A stretch of DNA of 64,000 nucleotides from Odontocerum albicorne (GCA_949825065.1 OX463848.1:32455491-32519490), one strand, 5' to 3'. Positions 1 through 10,254 are shown, counted from the stretch's first letter. The notes: generated by a model not told the origin, from the sequence alone. Made by a program: numbers and translations.

Positions 1-330
1 ACGTATGCGTAGAAAATGGAAGAAAAGAACCGAGTAAAACAGGGGAAATGTATGTATTGGTAAGAATGAGTAGTTTCTCGATGTATGATAGACTGAAAAA
101 TATAATTATAAAGGATGAATATGAGTTAATTAAGTCTCAATCCGATGTATCAAGTAGAGTATAAAAGAGATGGTTTGAACATGTTGAAGAGATAAATGAC
201 CAAAGGCTAACTAAACCAATTTATAATGCAAGTATAACTAAGTCAAAGTCGTGGTAGAGGTCGACCGACAAAAGTTTTGTACAAACTCAATGAAACTTTG
301 ACAAAAGGAAAGATATGCAGTAAGGTATAG
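1..330 (+). mobile_element. LINE group 1 remnant (RT C-terminus), cut by window edge
   Basis: Degenerate 3' part of a non-LTR retrotransposon. Around 160-235 one frame reads RWFEHVEEINDQRLTKPIY, the conserved block after the reverse-transcriptase thumb in a common insect LINE type; a shifted frame then gives a GRGRP-T-K stretch followed by a lysine-rich segment, as in intact relatives. Several stops and frameshifts make it non-functional. The same block recurs at 21310, 23140, 25375 and 55560, so this is the most frequent LINE in the window. The 5' side lies outside the window. Confidence 0.75.
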
Positions 331-345
331 CCATAAGCCATAGTA

Positions 346-640
346 AACGATGTGAACACAATAATTTAAACAAAAAAGTGTTTTTTGATAAAAACACATT
401 ACATACCAAACTTGTGAACGAAGAGGTAAAATGTGTCGTTAAAAGAGTCAATTTTTTGCTTTAATTTTCGTCAGCGCAGATTTCAATATTAAATGTTGCA
501 CAAGATAATGCCATAATCCGTAGTCCTTTTATCTTTTTCAATCCTTAATTACAAGTTATTAAAATGAAAAGTTTGATAACTAGTGAAATATTTAATATCG
601 AGTACTGTACAAACGTATTAATTTGAGTAAGTAAAATAAA
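346..640. other. AT-rich stretch, nothing recognised
   Basis: No coding frame, RNA-like motif or repeat could be supported here. Confidence 0.4.
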
Positions 641-713
641 TGACTAGGGGGTCGACGGTTTTAAAAGTTTTTGGTAAAGGGGTCTGCGGCCGAAAAAAGT
701 TTGGGAACTCTTG
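641..713 (-). mobile_element. hAT-like element terminus (solo end)
   Basis: Read on the minus strand from 713 this begins CAAGAGTTCCCAAAC and continues with a T-rich run and a GC-rich block (GGCCGCAGACCCC). That is the usual layout of insect hAT terminal regions (CA-rGngTTCCCAAAC). No partner end or 8-bp duplication was found, so it is probably one end of a decayed copy. A similar end lies at 13395-13505. Confidence 0.4.
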
Positions 714-797
714 ATCTAGACCATGGAGGTCGTCAATATGGAGATTAAAAAATACTATGGGTTTATAAAAAAACAGTTCAAGTATTAATAGGTTTAA

Positions 798-987
798 GTT
801 CAATACAATACAACATTGCGGGTATATTGCTACTAGCAATCTCTTCAAACAAATAAAAAATAAACAGTATAAAAGTGGCGTTAAATGAAAACCAGACTGG
901 AATATTTTTTTAAATAAATCTGCGTTCCAACGATAATCGAACTCGCAACCCTCGGGATGGAAGGCGAGTACCTTACAAACCAGGCTA
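798..987 (-). mobile_element. SINE A copy
   Basis: Read on the minus strand it has a tRNA-like head (box A region near 965-985, box B-like GAGTTCGATTATC near 920), then the SINE A body with CCAGTCTGGTTTTCA and the tail ending in AATACAATAC. Full-length but diverged. Compare 61401-61615 for a better copy. Confidence 0.8.
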
Positions 988-1009
988 CGAACGTACTCGT
1001 AGTTTGTAC

Positions 1010-1133
1010 GGAATTTCATATGTTCATTCCGTATGTGCGGAATTTCATATGTACATTCCGTATGTGCGGAATTTCATATGTACATTCCGTATGTGCGGAA
1101 TTTCATATGTACATTCCGTATGTACGGAATCTC
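1010..1133 (+). repeat. 29-bp tandem repeat, 4 copies plus partial
   Basis: Units start at 1010, 1039, 1068 and 1097, with a partial one at 1126. The core is GGAATTTCATATGTACATTC followed by CGTATGTGC. The first copy has TTC where the others have TAC. Each unit starts GGAAT and contains ATTCC, so each can pair with itself. The array abuts the SINE A head. Confidence 0.95.
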
Positions 1134-1415
1134 AAATCTTATCCAGCACTCTTAAATACAGCGGAAATTCAATTAATCTGTACCCAAACAGTTGAGGGTT
1201 AGTAGTTTGCCTAGCGCATGTCGTCAGTAATTAATCTCTCGCCAGCGGCTCCGCTGATTAGGGTATTTGCGGTCTGCCGACGTTACATTACATTACTATG
1301 CTATGCTATGCCATGCCACGTCACCGTGTAGTACTTACTAGTGTATACTCTTTTTAAATGTTTAATTTATTTATAAGATGTTTTGAGTACAGTGAAAAAA
1401 AGCAATCCGATATGG
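1134..1415. other. Unassigned segment with CTATG pentamer run
   Basis: GC content is higher around 1195-1290, but no family is recognised. A short pentamer run (CTATG three times, then CCATG) lies at 1296-1315. Confidence 0.5.
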
Positions 1416-1568
1416 TTAGCGAAAGGAAACCAAATAAATGTACCATGTACCAATGTACTCTGATTCATCACTAGAGGTCTGAATATTGATGTTACTATCA
1501 CAACTTTCATCACTATATACATTTAAAATAAATTCGTCTTCACTTTCACTCAGTTGCGATTTTTCCAT
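1416..1568 (-). pseudogene. piggyBac-like transposase N-terminus (truncated)
   Basis: The frame starts MEKSQLSESEDEFILNVY and continues through DESCDSNINIQTSSDESEY before degenerating into a short hydrophobic tail and a stop. Clusters of Asp, Glu and Ser at the N-terminus fit piggyBac (PGBD-type) transposases, whose catalytic DDD domain would lie far downstream and is absent here. An in-frame upstream ATG at 1607 exists, but the ATG at 1568 fits the family start better. Family assignment rests on the adjacent TTAA/CCC terminus as much as on the peptide. Confidence 0.55.
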
Positions 1569-1755
1569 TATTTTAGAGGGTAAAAAAAAAAACTTGTGTA
1601 ATCTCAACGGTGTAAAAGGGTGCGTACTGATTATTTTTCAACCGAAACACGTCTAAACAGTAGAACAGTTGTTGTGAAACTAATGTAACATGTTTATACC
1701 TGCTCCTGGGTGTCCCGAGATGTTTGTTTATGTAAACAATACAACCATAAAAAAT

Positions 1756-1815
1756 GGCGACATATAGTCGCCTCTGGAGTTATTAAAATAATTACCATGG
1801 CGACTATATGTCGCC
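1756..1815 (-). repeat. Paired subterminal palindromes of the piggyBac-like end
   Basis: GGCGACATATAGTCGCC (1756-1772) and GGCGACTATATGTCGCC (1799-1815) are exact reverse complements of each other. Both are followed by the same direct sequence CTCTGGAGTTAT-. The 6-bp arms are identical and only the 5-base centre is flipped. They may be transposase binding sites (inference). Confidence 0.85.
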
Positions 1816-1835
1816 TCTGGAGTTATAAGGGTTAA

Positions 1836-3249
1836 AGTGATTATACACGTATTAAAATGATTGGTCACGCCTTAAAATATATGTTTTAACAAGCTGGTTC
1901 TTTGACAGAGAGACATTGATGAACTTTTAACGATTTCCATGTGAGTGAAAGACTGGTGCAAATGTTGACTGTGTAATGATGTATAGTAAAGTTGAATATA
2001 ATTTTAACGTGGCTGTTTATATTACGATGATGTTAGTATTAAATGTTTCATTCATAGCTCGGGTTAAAAAATTGTCTAACAATGTTAATGTTTCATCTTT
2101 AAGTTTTAATATGAAGGACAAATATATGAAATTTATGATTAAGGAATAAGAGTACATCGTCGTCGAAGTAGTTCTTCATACCCACAAAATTGTAGGTTCT
2201 TAGCATTGGCAAGTAATTGTTTAGATGATTTGTCTTTACATTAAAACGGTGCTATTTTTAAATTAAGTATTCTGGACAATAAAAATCATAATGGTTGTTG
2301 AAATGTTGATCAAGAACTAGATTCGAGTTTGTTAAATAAACAATAATAGTATACATACCAATTTATTTTAGTAAAAAAAACTGGGACACGTGTTTTATAC
2401 CTTAAGGAAAAAATGTATTTACACTCAGTTTTATCGGTGTCTTCAATGTGAAACTTTCGTTAAAACAGTACTTCTTTAAAAAAACCGATGACAAAGTTTT
2501 AATCCGCAAGAAAAATGCACAGTGAAAATGAAACGCTCTTTCCTTTACAAAAAGCACCAAGTTCAACAATACAACTGGAAAATTCATTTGTAAAGGCTGA
2601 TTAAAAAAACCATCACGCATTCATTATATAACATTCGCTTTTGTTACTTAAAACAATCCAACCCATCTCTTTCTTTTCCATTCCTATTCTACTCATGCGA
2701 TGCTATCTTTTGTAACTTTTTTAGAACCCTTATTTAATTACTGGAAAGGTTTCGACTTTCCTTTCAACCTTTCAACATCCTCCCCTTCCCCACCTATATA
2801 AGGGGATTGACGAAATTAATTCCGTGTTTCTTTCAAAGACATGGAATCATTTGTTATAGTCGGAGTTATGGGAAATGAATTAAAATCAGATATTGGAAAC
2901 GAAATGATGTTGACTGATATTAATATTATTAAGGAGAATTTCAATTTCATATATTTAAAAAAGCATAAAGCATTGATTGTGAAATATAACTATAGCCAAA
3001 AGCTATGTCGATGACAAAAGTTAATTCTTGCATGATACTTGCTATTAGACTCTGAAACCAGTTACCGGCATAAGTGTGACTCGCACCATGGTTGAGATTC
3101 TTAAAAAAAGTTAATTAAAAAATGTTGTATCTTCCATCAGTGACATAGCGTGAATTTCTTGGTTTTCTTGTATTCATTTTTAAAATCTCCTTTTTCTTTT
3201 CATGGCCATTGATGATCGTGTGAAATTTGTATTATTTTTTTGGTTCTCT
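1836..3249. other. AT-rich stretch, no gene seen
   Basis: No coding segment or known repeat could be supported. A TATATAAG box occurs at 2795-2802 after a pyrimidine-rich run, but no open frame follows it. Confidence 0.4.
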
Positions 3250-3388
3250 TAATAAGACTTCTTTTTTTTCTCTACATCAATTATCTTACTTTCTTTTTTT
3301 CTCTACATCAATTATTTGACTCTTTCTTTTTCTCTACATCAATTGTCTTACTTTCCTTTTTATTCTACATCAATTATCTTACTCTCCT
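3250..3388 (+). repeat. 31-bp tandem repeat, about 4 copies
   Basis: CTACATCAATTAT recurs at 3272, 3303, 3334 and 3365, each separated by a T/C-rich stretch. Unit length is 31 bp with a few substitutions. The 77-codon frame across it is a by-product of the array. Confidence 0.9.
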
Positions 3389-4458
3389 TTTATTAAAGAT
3401 ATTGACTTTTGGCAATAAATCCATTTCCATTTGTTCCATCAATTCATTTGAACACTGTATAACGAAGATTTAAATAACTACCTATAGATCTCTGATGGAG
3501 AAGAAAAAAACACATGGACGAACAAATTCCTGATCTACATCAACTAAATATTTACAAGAAGGGCTCTGATATCAAAAAGACTAAAACACAAAGAAGCACT
3601 TTCTAAATATGACCAAAATTAACATAGTTCTATGATATATGCTAAAAAAGCTGAGCTCCGTATGAGTTAACGAAGTAGCGTGTATCAAGTCATGCTAGCA
3701 TCCTGGTTTCATTCGCGGTGTATCATGTAAGCCATATTTTAACAGAATGTACATTTTAATATTCTTCAATGCTAATTATGCTAAGCGAAATAAATATTGT
3801 ACAATGTATTGCCAGTAAGAAAAAAACACCAAAGCAACGTTGCTGTCGAGTCTAATGGAACTATATTTTTGCATATTATTTTTTTTAAAAAGAGTTTCAC
3901 TTAAACAAAATCTGAAATCTAGAAACTTGACAAGGAACAGTATTCAGTTTTAGATCTTCATTAGTCATACATTTTATTTATTTATCTATTTGTAGTAAAG
4001 CGAAAATCTGAGACGTGCAATATGATTTATTGCAATCATATTGTTTGGCTGTCACAACCGTACAAATGTCAGTGATGTGAAACTTAATATATTTTTTTTC
4101 ATAAATAATGTCAACGTATTTTTGTTTATACTTTTCCTAGTACCCGATGAATTAATTGACTATCCTGAAACTGATTTCGTGTTTTTTTTACCAAATTCGT
4201 AGCGATTCGTGTAACTGGGCTTCACCAAATGCTCTTAGATGGTGGTTTTTGACATTTTCAATACATCGTCAGTCTCTCGTTTCTTATTAGTTGCTTTACA
4301 TTAATTATAGAAAGGCTGAAAAAATGACAGGAGATTCAAAATATAAACCAATAATCTTGAAATTTCAATTTGCATAATTGATCTTCCAATGTTCTTTCTT
4401 TGTTAGTATTCAACAATTCACACTTAATGGATTGTGTACAGTGTCATCAATTTTAGAT
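3389..4458. other. AT-rich stretch, nothing recognised
   Basis: No coding potential or family resemblance seen on either strand. Confidence 0.4.
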
Positions 4459-4632
4459 CAGGGATTGCCAACTTTTTGCGCCACGTGCCAAAACCGGCGT
4501 TGGGAAAAAGCTCGCGGGCTCCACGATTTTTTTAAGGGCAAATTTTAGATGTCTGAAAACGAGATAATGTGCTCCTATTTGTCCTAAATAGTATGTTTTG
4601 TATTTTTTTCATAATTGTATCACTTTCATCTC

Positions 4633-4917
4633 AAAAGCACTGAGTCCAATATACCCTCGCCTTACTAATAGACTGTTACAAAGTGCTATAAAAGCACTGA
4701 GTCCAATATACCCTCGCCTTACTAATAGACTGTTACAAAGTGCTATAAAAGCACTGAGTCCAATATACCCTCGCCTTACTAATAGACTGTTACAAAGTGC
4801 TATAAAAGCACTGAGTCCAATATACCCTCGCCTTACTAATAGACTGTTACAAAGTGCTACAAAAGCACTGAGTCAAATATACCCTCGCCTTACTAATAGA
4901 CTGTTACAAAGTGCTAC
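4633..4917 (+). repeat. 57-bp tandem repeat, 5 copies
   Basis: Units begin at 4633, 4690, 4747, 4804 and 4861 with AAAAGCACTGAGTCCAATAT. They are almost identical: the fourth ends CTAC instead of CTAT and the fifth has TCAAAT. Because 57 is a multiple of 3 and one frame lacks stops, an artificial 19-residue protein repeat (KALSPIYPRLTNRLLQSAI) appears; I do not regard it as a gene. Confidence 0.97.
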
Positions 4918-4990
4918 AAAAGGATATTTTAGTCATACTCGATCTTACTAGCTCGGAATCACAATAAACAAATGTAACATCAAAAATTTA

Positions 4991-5046
4991 ACACGGGAGC
5001 CTTGGTCCGTAAGCCAAGCGACTTAACTACTGAACCATGAGGGTAG
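4991..5046 (-). other. tRNA-like fragment
   Basis: On the minus strand it begins CTACCCTCATGGTTCAGTAG, a good box A context. The box B region is poor (CGTGTTAAATT). It is probably a decayed SINE head rather than a functional tRNA. Confidence 0.35.
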
Positions 5047-5226
5047 ACAAATTATTACATTGGTATTTTTATTGAATATAAATACGATTCACGTTACTAG
5101 TATATGATTGCCATATTAGATATACACCTAAATATATAAAATATATTATTTTGGATACCTTCTTCTTCGTGTCAGAAATCAAAGTTGGTTGTGATTATTT
5201 AACACCCATGTTTTGTTATTATTACC

Positions 5227-5439
5227 TTGTAATGTATTTTTATCTAACGCTGTTTATTCCACTTTTTTGTGACGGTATAACCCTACCGTTTCAAGGCTTT
5301 CACCTCATCTTCAGGGGAGCGCATACAAGAGTCTTGTTTGCGCTCCCCTGAAGATGATGTGAAAACCTTGAAACCGGTAGGGTTATACCGTCACAAAAAA
5401 GTGGAATAAACAGCGTTAGATAAAAATAAATTACAATGT
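5227..5439. repeat. Long near-perfect inverted repeat (foldback element)
   Basis: Arms of roughly 95-100 bp are complementary from TTTTATCTAACGCTGTTTAT through the block ending CAGGGGAGCGCA. A central loop of about 15-20 bp lies near 5325-5340. Mismatches are few (for example CCGTTTC against CCGGTTTC), so the structure is recent or maintained. Single-arm relatives occur at 14036-14152 and 17218-17335. Confidence 0.92.
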
Positions 5440-5740
5440 CTTTAAACCTCCACAACGTTAACGCATTAACTATAAACAAAATATATTATCAAAAGCATTA
5501 CAACCAAGAATGATTTTTCTTCATCACTTCTTCAATGCTTTTTATAATATTATTTTTGATGAAGAAATTAAATGGGAGTAAAGTGTGAACGTGGAAAATA
5601 ACTAGAATGAGCTCATTAAATGCTGAAGGTATTTGTACACAGAAAAACATGCCGTAACTATGCCTTGACTATAAACAACATATTATTACCTTCATGATTT
5701 ATAAATAAACAGCTCGCGGGCCGCGAGTTAACCATGCCTG

Positions 5741-6436
5741 ATATAGACAATTCATAATGTTATATTAACTGTATTTCAACTCTTATCACCAGAAAGATTA
5801 ATACTGAAAGTAAAGGTTTTTTGTTGATCTTTATCTAGCAATTCAAACTTCTTAATATTGTAAAATAAACAATGTATTTCTGCAAGGCCGTTTAGTTAAT
5901 ATTCCAAGGCAGGACCCGTTCTAGATTTATCTTGCATAGGGCATCGATAAGTCAAATTAGCACCCCCTTCGTATCGAGATACGGATAAGCCCTCTGACCC
6001 TAATCAATCTCATTGGAAGGGGTGGTCTATCTGATCCCAATTAACGAGGATTGTCAACATTGCTCCGGGCAAGACCCGTCCGAAATCAAATCAGCCGAGT
6101 TGCTTCAGATACGTGAATTTGTCACGCTTTTTTCCCTTGTCCATGAGAATGGTATTAGGAAAAAATATATCTTTACTAGGGTATTAATTACATCGCGGCG
6201 GAAGATTGATGGAGGCAATTAAGCCTGAAAAGGACATTTTTCGACAATTTTTCAACATTTTTTCGACCTCACCCATCAACACTTTTGTAAAGTTGAGTTT
6301 CATAGAGAGGACAACAAAATTTTGGAGATATTGTTTATTTTCTACAATACTCAAATGAACTTTTAAAAAAAAAAAAAAATTCTATGTGCGTAGTTGACAG
6401 TTGAATCAATTCGTTGTAGTTATTACAAATCTGATG
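5741..6436. other. Unassigned, GC-richer patch 5885-6225
   Basis: The patch stands out in base composition and includes a 69-codon frame (6013-6222), but I recognise no domain in any frame. It could be a remnant of a coding element. Confidence 0.4.
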
Positions 6437-6722
6437 AGAGCCGTAGCTTATTTAGTAAATCGCTTATCTTCTATGTAGATGTTTTGGATTGGATTCCCGA
6501 TGGTTCCCAAAAAATTAAGGATACCAGTCGGGTTCAAAACTTCATCAAATAACCAATTTAAAATTACTAGTGTTGTTACCTCTTTACGTGCGGTGGTATT
6601 TCAAATACGTATAGCAACGGACAATGAGTTATTTGCTTAATACAATGGTTTTTAATGCTCGATTATTGAGGCCAAAGACAATATTGTCTCTTGGCTGCAC
6701 TCTTAAATATGTTCATATCACC
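6437..6722 (+). mobile_element. SINE B copy
   Basis: The tRNA-like head (6437-6510) carries the motif GGATTGGATTCCCGATGG. The SINE B body follows: a CCAGTCGGGTT segment, a GTGTTGTTACCTCTTTACG block, then GTGGTATTTCAAATACGTA, and a closing segment with GGCCAAAGACAATATTGTCT. The same order is seen at 15675-15862 and 30308-30640. Confidence 0.75.
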
Positions 6723-7039
6723 AATTCAAATATATTGAGGGGTACCATATGAATTAATAAAATAATTGTTTAAATTATATTTTTCTTTTAAAACATTTGA
6801 ACATATAAAACATATTTTCGAAAGTGATAATCACTTTGTTCTTAAGCATCAACTTTTCGATCAGTGTGTGCTTTCGATAGTGACATATAGTCATATATGT
6901 CACATATGGGTATGATACATGGTCATTGAAGGCAGGCTCCATACGAAAGCTTAAAAATACTCAAAAAAATGTATGGAGCGAAGTATGCTCAATCTGACGA
7001 AACGTGAAGGAATTAGAAATACATCAATAGATAGCAAAC
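6723..7039. other. AT-rich stretch with a short palindrome
   Basis: GTGACATA/TATGTCAC arms lie at 6880-6903. Nothing else is recognised. Confidence 0.45.
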
Positions 7040-7425
7040 AGGAGTTAAGGATTCGATACTAAATATAAGCGAAACAGAGTGGCGATGGGCACGGCAAGCT
7101 GCAAAAATAAAGGACTATAAATAAGCGTATAAGATACTTCAATGGTATCCACGAGACCAAATATGCGTTAGATTCATTAATAGGAAAATATGCGTTAGTG
7201 GAACGACTTGTTGAAGTTAAGCGATATACGTACCATAACTCCACTTTCCCACAGTATGATACCGGCAAAAGGCTAGTTTATTGGGGATACGACAAATGAA
7301 AGGCAAGAATCCTGGGTTCATAAAAATTGTGTGTCCACATTAAAGTATCTGTTGTTTTTTTAACAATTTATGTATATCTAAAATTTCTTGTCATATTGCA
7401 TATAAATAAAATAAATAAATAACGG
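7040..7425 (+). mobile_element. LINE group 4, 3' end
   Basis: Near 7070 a frame reads SEWRWARQAAKIKDYK, resembling the K/E-WRWAGHvAR block near the C-terminus of RTE-like insect LINEs. A short frame WNDLLKL appears downstream. The 3' untranslated tail, with TTGTGTGTCCA and ending in an AATAAAATAAATAAAT run, is shared with 38946-39108. That shared tail marks a retrotransposon 3' end. Confidence 0.7.
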
Positions 7426-7574
7426 CAGCGACGTACCCTGGACAGAAAGAAGTGGCGAATATAAGAGGAGGCTTTCGCTCACAGAGCAAACAAGGGTTGA
7501 TGGTAAATAACAAAGAGTATCTGACATTAAGATGATTCTTTCTTCTAATTTATGTGCTCTCTTATCGTAAGTTG

Positions 7575-8030
7575 GCCACTATCATTGCACACATCAATAG
7601 AACAACACCCAAATCACTCCCATAAGTTCTCCAACCATGAGATGTGGCGTCGTCACTTGTCTCGTTTGCCATTCATTTTTCTCTGGATGACCAATTTTAC
7701 TCCTTATTATGTGAATGAAATACTGTAAGTTGCGAATTTTCACTGTTTTTATCGGTTCTCGGTCATTATACATTCGAGCAAGCACTACCACATTTACAAC
7801 ACGTTCTGTTCAGGAAATCTTGAGAAGAAGTCTGTAAATCCACGTATCAAAAGCCTCAATCCTGCGTAATGTTCCTTGGTTGAGTTTTCACGTCTCTATC
7901 TCATGGAATTTAATTGAGAAGATGTAGCAGTGAACTATTCGCATTCTCAATTCTAAGCTCATGTCTCGGCGTATAAAGACAGGCTTCATTTTAATCAAAG
8001 CACTTCTCGCTTTCTCTATCCTTGCCTTTA
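7575..8030 (-). mobile_element. LINE group 7, RT C-terminal region
   Basis: Minus-strand translation gives a long readable stretch: RIEKARSALIKMKPVFIRR, then DMSLELRMRIVHCYIFSIKF, then TLRRIEAFDTWIYRLLLKIS, VLARMYNDREPIKTVKIRN and LQYFIHIIRSK. After a frameshift it reads KRDK-RRHISWLENLWE. This is the thumb and C-terminal region of the insect endonuclease/reverse transcriptase LINE type. Only a few stops and one main frameshift interrupt it. A second fragment of the same type is at 30865-31062. Confidence 0.88.
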
Positions 8031-8559
8031 TTCCGTGAGAGAGATTTCACTTTTCATTCGACAAATATTTACAGTGACACCTTCGTTGTACAGGTATTCT
8101 GTCACTTATTTGATTTGGACATGTTGAAGGGTTTTTTAACACTAACTATATCAGCGGAAATGCTTGGGGTTTCAAGAATGAATTATGCGTATGGTTATAG
8201 AGCGCTGCTAGGCATCGTTTCTAGAAGCTTTAATGAATCAAATAGTGACACTTTTAACTTCTCAGATTAAGTATTAAGATAAGAAAAAAAATTGTCTACA
8301 TGACTATCAAATTCCCTGTATTTTAATATTTATATGGATTTTGCATTTCGATTTTCGGTTTAAATTTTGATAATTTCGTTATTTTATGTTTTGGTATTTG
8401 TGTAAAAATTGTCTTATTTTCTTTGAAGTAGCAAGAGTTATTTAAAAAACACTTTTTGGCAGTTTTGCAAATTTGGTCCTAAAAGCCGTTTAATAGAAAT
8501 TTAAGGTAAATTTCTATTTCGTATAAAAAATGTATTGTTTCAAATCGATGCAATAAGAC
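8031..8559. other. AT-rich stretch, nothing recognised
   Basis: An 82-codon frame (8022-8270, +) shows no recognisable domain and lies just upstream of the antisense LINE remnant. I do not support it as a gene. Confidence 0.4.
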
Positions 8560-8695
8560 AGGGTAAAATAGAGCTCAGCCGTGTCATGGAATAGTCTACC
8601 TCGTAGAAGTCGAGATGGAGGTGGCGTGTTCAGCTTTAGGAAACACTTGAAGACAACCCTTTTTGGGAGGTCTATTCAACATATATTGTATTGTA
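8560..8695 (+). mobile_element. CR1/L2-like LINE (group 6), extreme C-terminus
   Basis: One frame reads SAVSWNSLPRRSRDGGGVF then SFRKHLKTTLF. This matches the conserved end of CR1/L2-type reverse transcriptases (W-N-x-LP ... F-K-x-x-LK-T-x-LF). The relative at 44930-45020 shares KHLKTsLFGRS. Confidence 0.72.
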
Positions 8696-8749
8696 TAACA
8701 TTGTCGTTGTCTACAGTAAAATCTGGCAGCATTTTTATATAGAGACATC

Positions 8750-9240
8750 ATCTCAAGAAAAAATAATTAAGAAAAGTGATCCGTTCTTCGTTGTTTGAAA
8801 CAAACCCTTTAAATGGTTTTAAAACAATTAGATAACTTAGCTTTTCAATAATGGTTCAAATTTACTTCATTCTTTATTGTTTAAAACAAGCTCCTTAAAT
8901 CAATTTGATTTGAACGGAGATGGTACACTTTTTGAAAAATAATAATTGGTAAGTGGTTCATATATGTTCCATCCCTTATAGATTAAAACCTACACCTTAA
9001 ATGAGTTTTAAACAAACTAATTTGAAGATAAATGGCATCTCAAGACGAAGAGTTATTGAAAAACAGTTAATATAATATTTTAAACTTCATGCTTTGTTGT
9101 TCAAAACAAATGTTTCAAATATATTTAAGACTAATGATTCAAGACCACTTCAATGATTGTTCACCAATACATTTCTTATTTTTTAAAACAAACTTCTTAA
9201 ATTGATTGAAACGAATAGATTATTTGCCATTCAAATAATT
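8750..9240. repeat. Degenerate tandem-like repeat, about 85-120 bp spacing
   Basis: A motif like TTnTTGTTTnAAACAAnCnCCTTAAAT recurs near 8793, 8877, 8976, 9096 and 9180. Divergence is high and the spacing uneven, so this is tentative. Confidence 0.4.
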
Positions 9241-9613
9241 TAAGGAAAGAAGTAAACCAAATGATATTTAATTAAACAGTCGTTTAAAAGCATTGCTGGT
9301 TTTAAAACATCATCACGAAAAAGGTTTAAACAAAATAAAAAATAACTCGACATTTCATTAAAAACAAATTTACGCCCTTTTTCCATTCAAAAATATGAGA
9401 ATTCACGAAGGACCTTATAAAATATTCTATTTCAAAAACGCTTTTCTTTTTACTTAGGACATGACTTATTTATAAGCACTACACCGTACTTTTGTTTAAC
9501 CTTTTCCAAAATACACATTAAAATTTAAAACCTTAAGACAAAGAACTTTCATTCAGGGTGGAATTTTTCATTCAGTGTTAGTAAAACGGAATTTTCAACT
9601 GACTTAAATAGTT
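9241..9613. other. AT-rich stretch, nothing recognised
   Basis: No coding or repeat signal beyond AT richness. Confidence 0.4.
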
Positions 9614-9709
9614 ATTTTGGTGGGTGTATTGCTTTACAAAAATATTTTGGTGGGTGTATTGCTTTACAAAAATATTTTGGTGGGTGTATTGCTTTACAAA
9701 AATATTTTT
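9614..9709 (+). repeat. 30-bp tandem repeat, 3 copies
   Basis: ATTTTGGTGGGTGTATTGCT plus TTACAAAAAT is repeated three times without change from 9614 to 9703, then a partial ATTTTT. Perfect identity suggests recent slippage or duplication. Confidence 0.97.
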
Positions 9710-9889
9710 CAACTAATCAGACAACTTTGAACCATATGTAATAATAATAAAGCATCACGGTTTATATAATGTAGTATATGTGAATTTTATTTTGAAGGCC
9801 TTATCCCAAGTAGTTTTTCGGGTTTTGCCGTACACGTTCTTGTCAAACAGATTATATAACATACGTATACTCGTATGTACAATCACACA

Positions 9890-10075
9890 AATATTTAGTT
9901 GACATACATACATAAACACCGTCACACCGTGACCATTGCGGGGTAGACAAGCAGAACAGATCTCCAAACTCTTTTACCCATGCACATAACTTTCGCCTCT
10001 TCCACATTTATACATCTCGTCATGCACAATCTTCTATTTGTTGTTTTTTACTAAACCTTTCAAAATCTGGCTTGT
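9890..10075 (-). mobile_element. LINE group 1, 3' tip
   Basis: On the minus strand one frame reads CMTRCINVEEAKVMCMGKRV and then WRSVLLVYPAMVTV followed by a stop. This is the closing segment of the group 1 protein (C-M-x-R-C-M-D-V-x-E-A-K ... W-R-S-V). It is an intact short frame at the protein's end. Confidence 0.85.
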
Positions 10076-10254
10076 ATGGTGTATGCAACTCAGTTATGAG
10101 AAAATGTAAATCAATTAAAAAAAGTATAAATTGTGTGTGGAAATATTATAATTTGGTGTCATGTTTTTTTTTACTGTATAACTAAGTTACATTTGAAATA
10201 TAGTCACTCAGATTCTTCGACAACACGGTTACCAGATATCGTGAAATGTTACTG

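Larger units (their letters stand above)
1416..1831 (-). mobile_element. piggyBac-like element, 5' end fragment
   Basis: On the minus strand the element starts at 1831 with CCCTTATAACTCC directly next to TTAA (1832-1835), the target and terminal triplet of piggyBac-like transposons. Two palindromic subterminal repeats follow (1799-1815, 1756-1772). An ATG at 1568 then opens an acidic, serine-rich reading frame typical of piggyBac transposase N-termini. The copy appears broken near 1416, and no matching 3' terminal repeat was seen to the left. Confidence 0.7.
4459..5740. mobile_element. Non-autonomous hAT-like composite element
   Basis: The left end reads CAGGGATTGCCAACTTTTTG and runs into a GC-rich block with CTCGCGGGC. 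The right end, read from 5740 on the minus strand, starts CAGGCATGGTTAACTCGCGG and also contains the CGCGGGC block. These match insect hAT ends (CAGgg-TngcnAACT). Flanking octamers TTTTAGAT (4451-4458) and ATATAGAC (5741-5748) agree at 5 of 8 positions, as expected of an old 8-bp duplication. There is no transposase; the interior holds a 57-bp array, a tRNA-like segment and a long hairpin, so it is a carrier of other repeats. Confidence 0.6.

Noticed and set aside
2791..2870. TATATAAG as promoter of a gene
   Set aside because: No credible frame or conserved element follows.
4598..4951. 117-codon frame with five perfect 19-residue repeats
   Set aside because: It is the translation of the 57-bp DNA tandem array; the frame stays open only because the unit is a multiple of 3. 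No family, no composition change.
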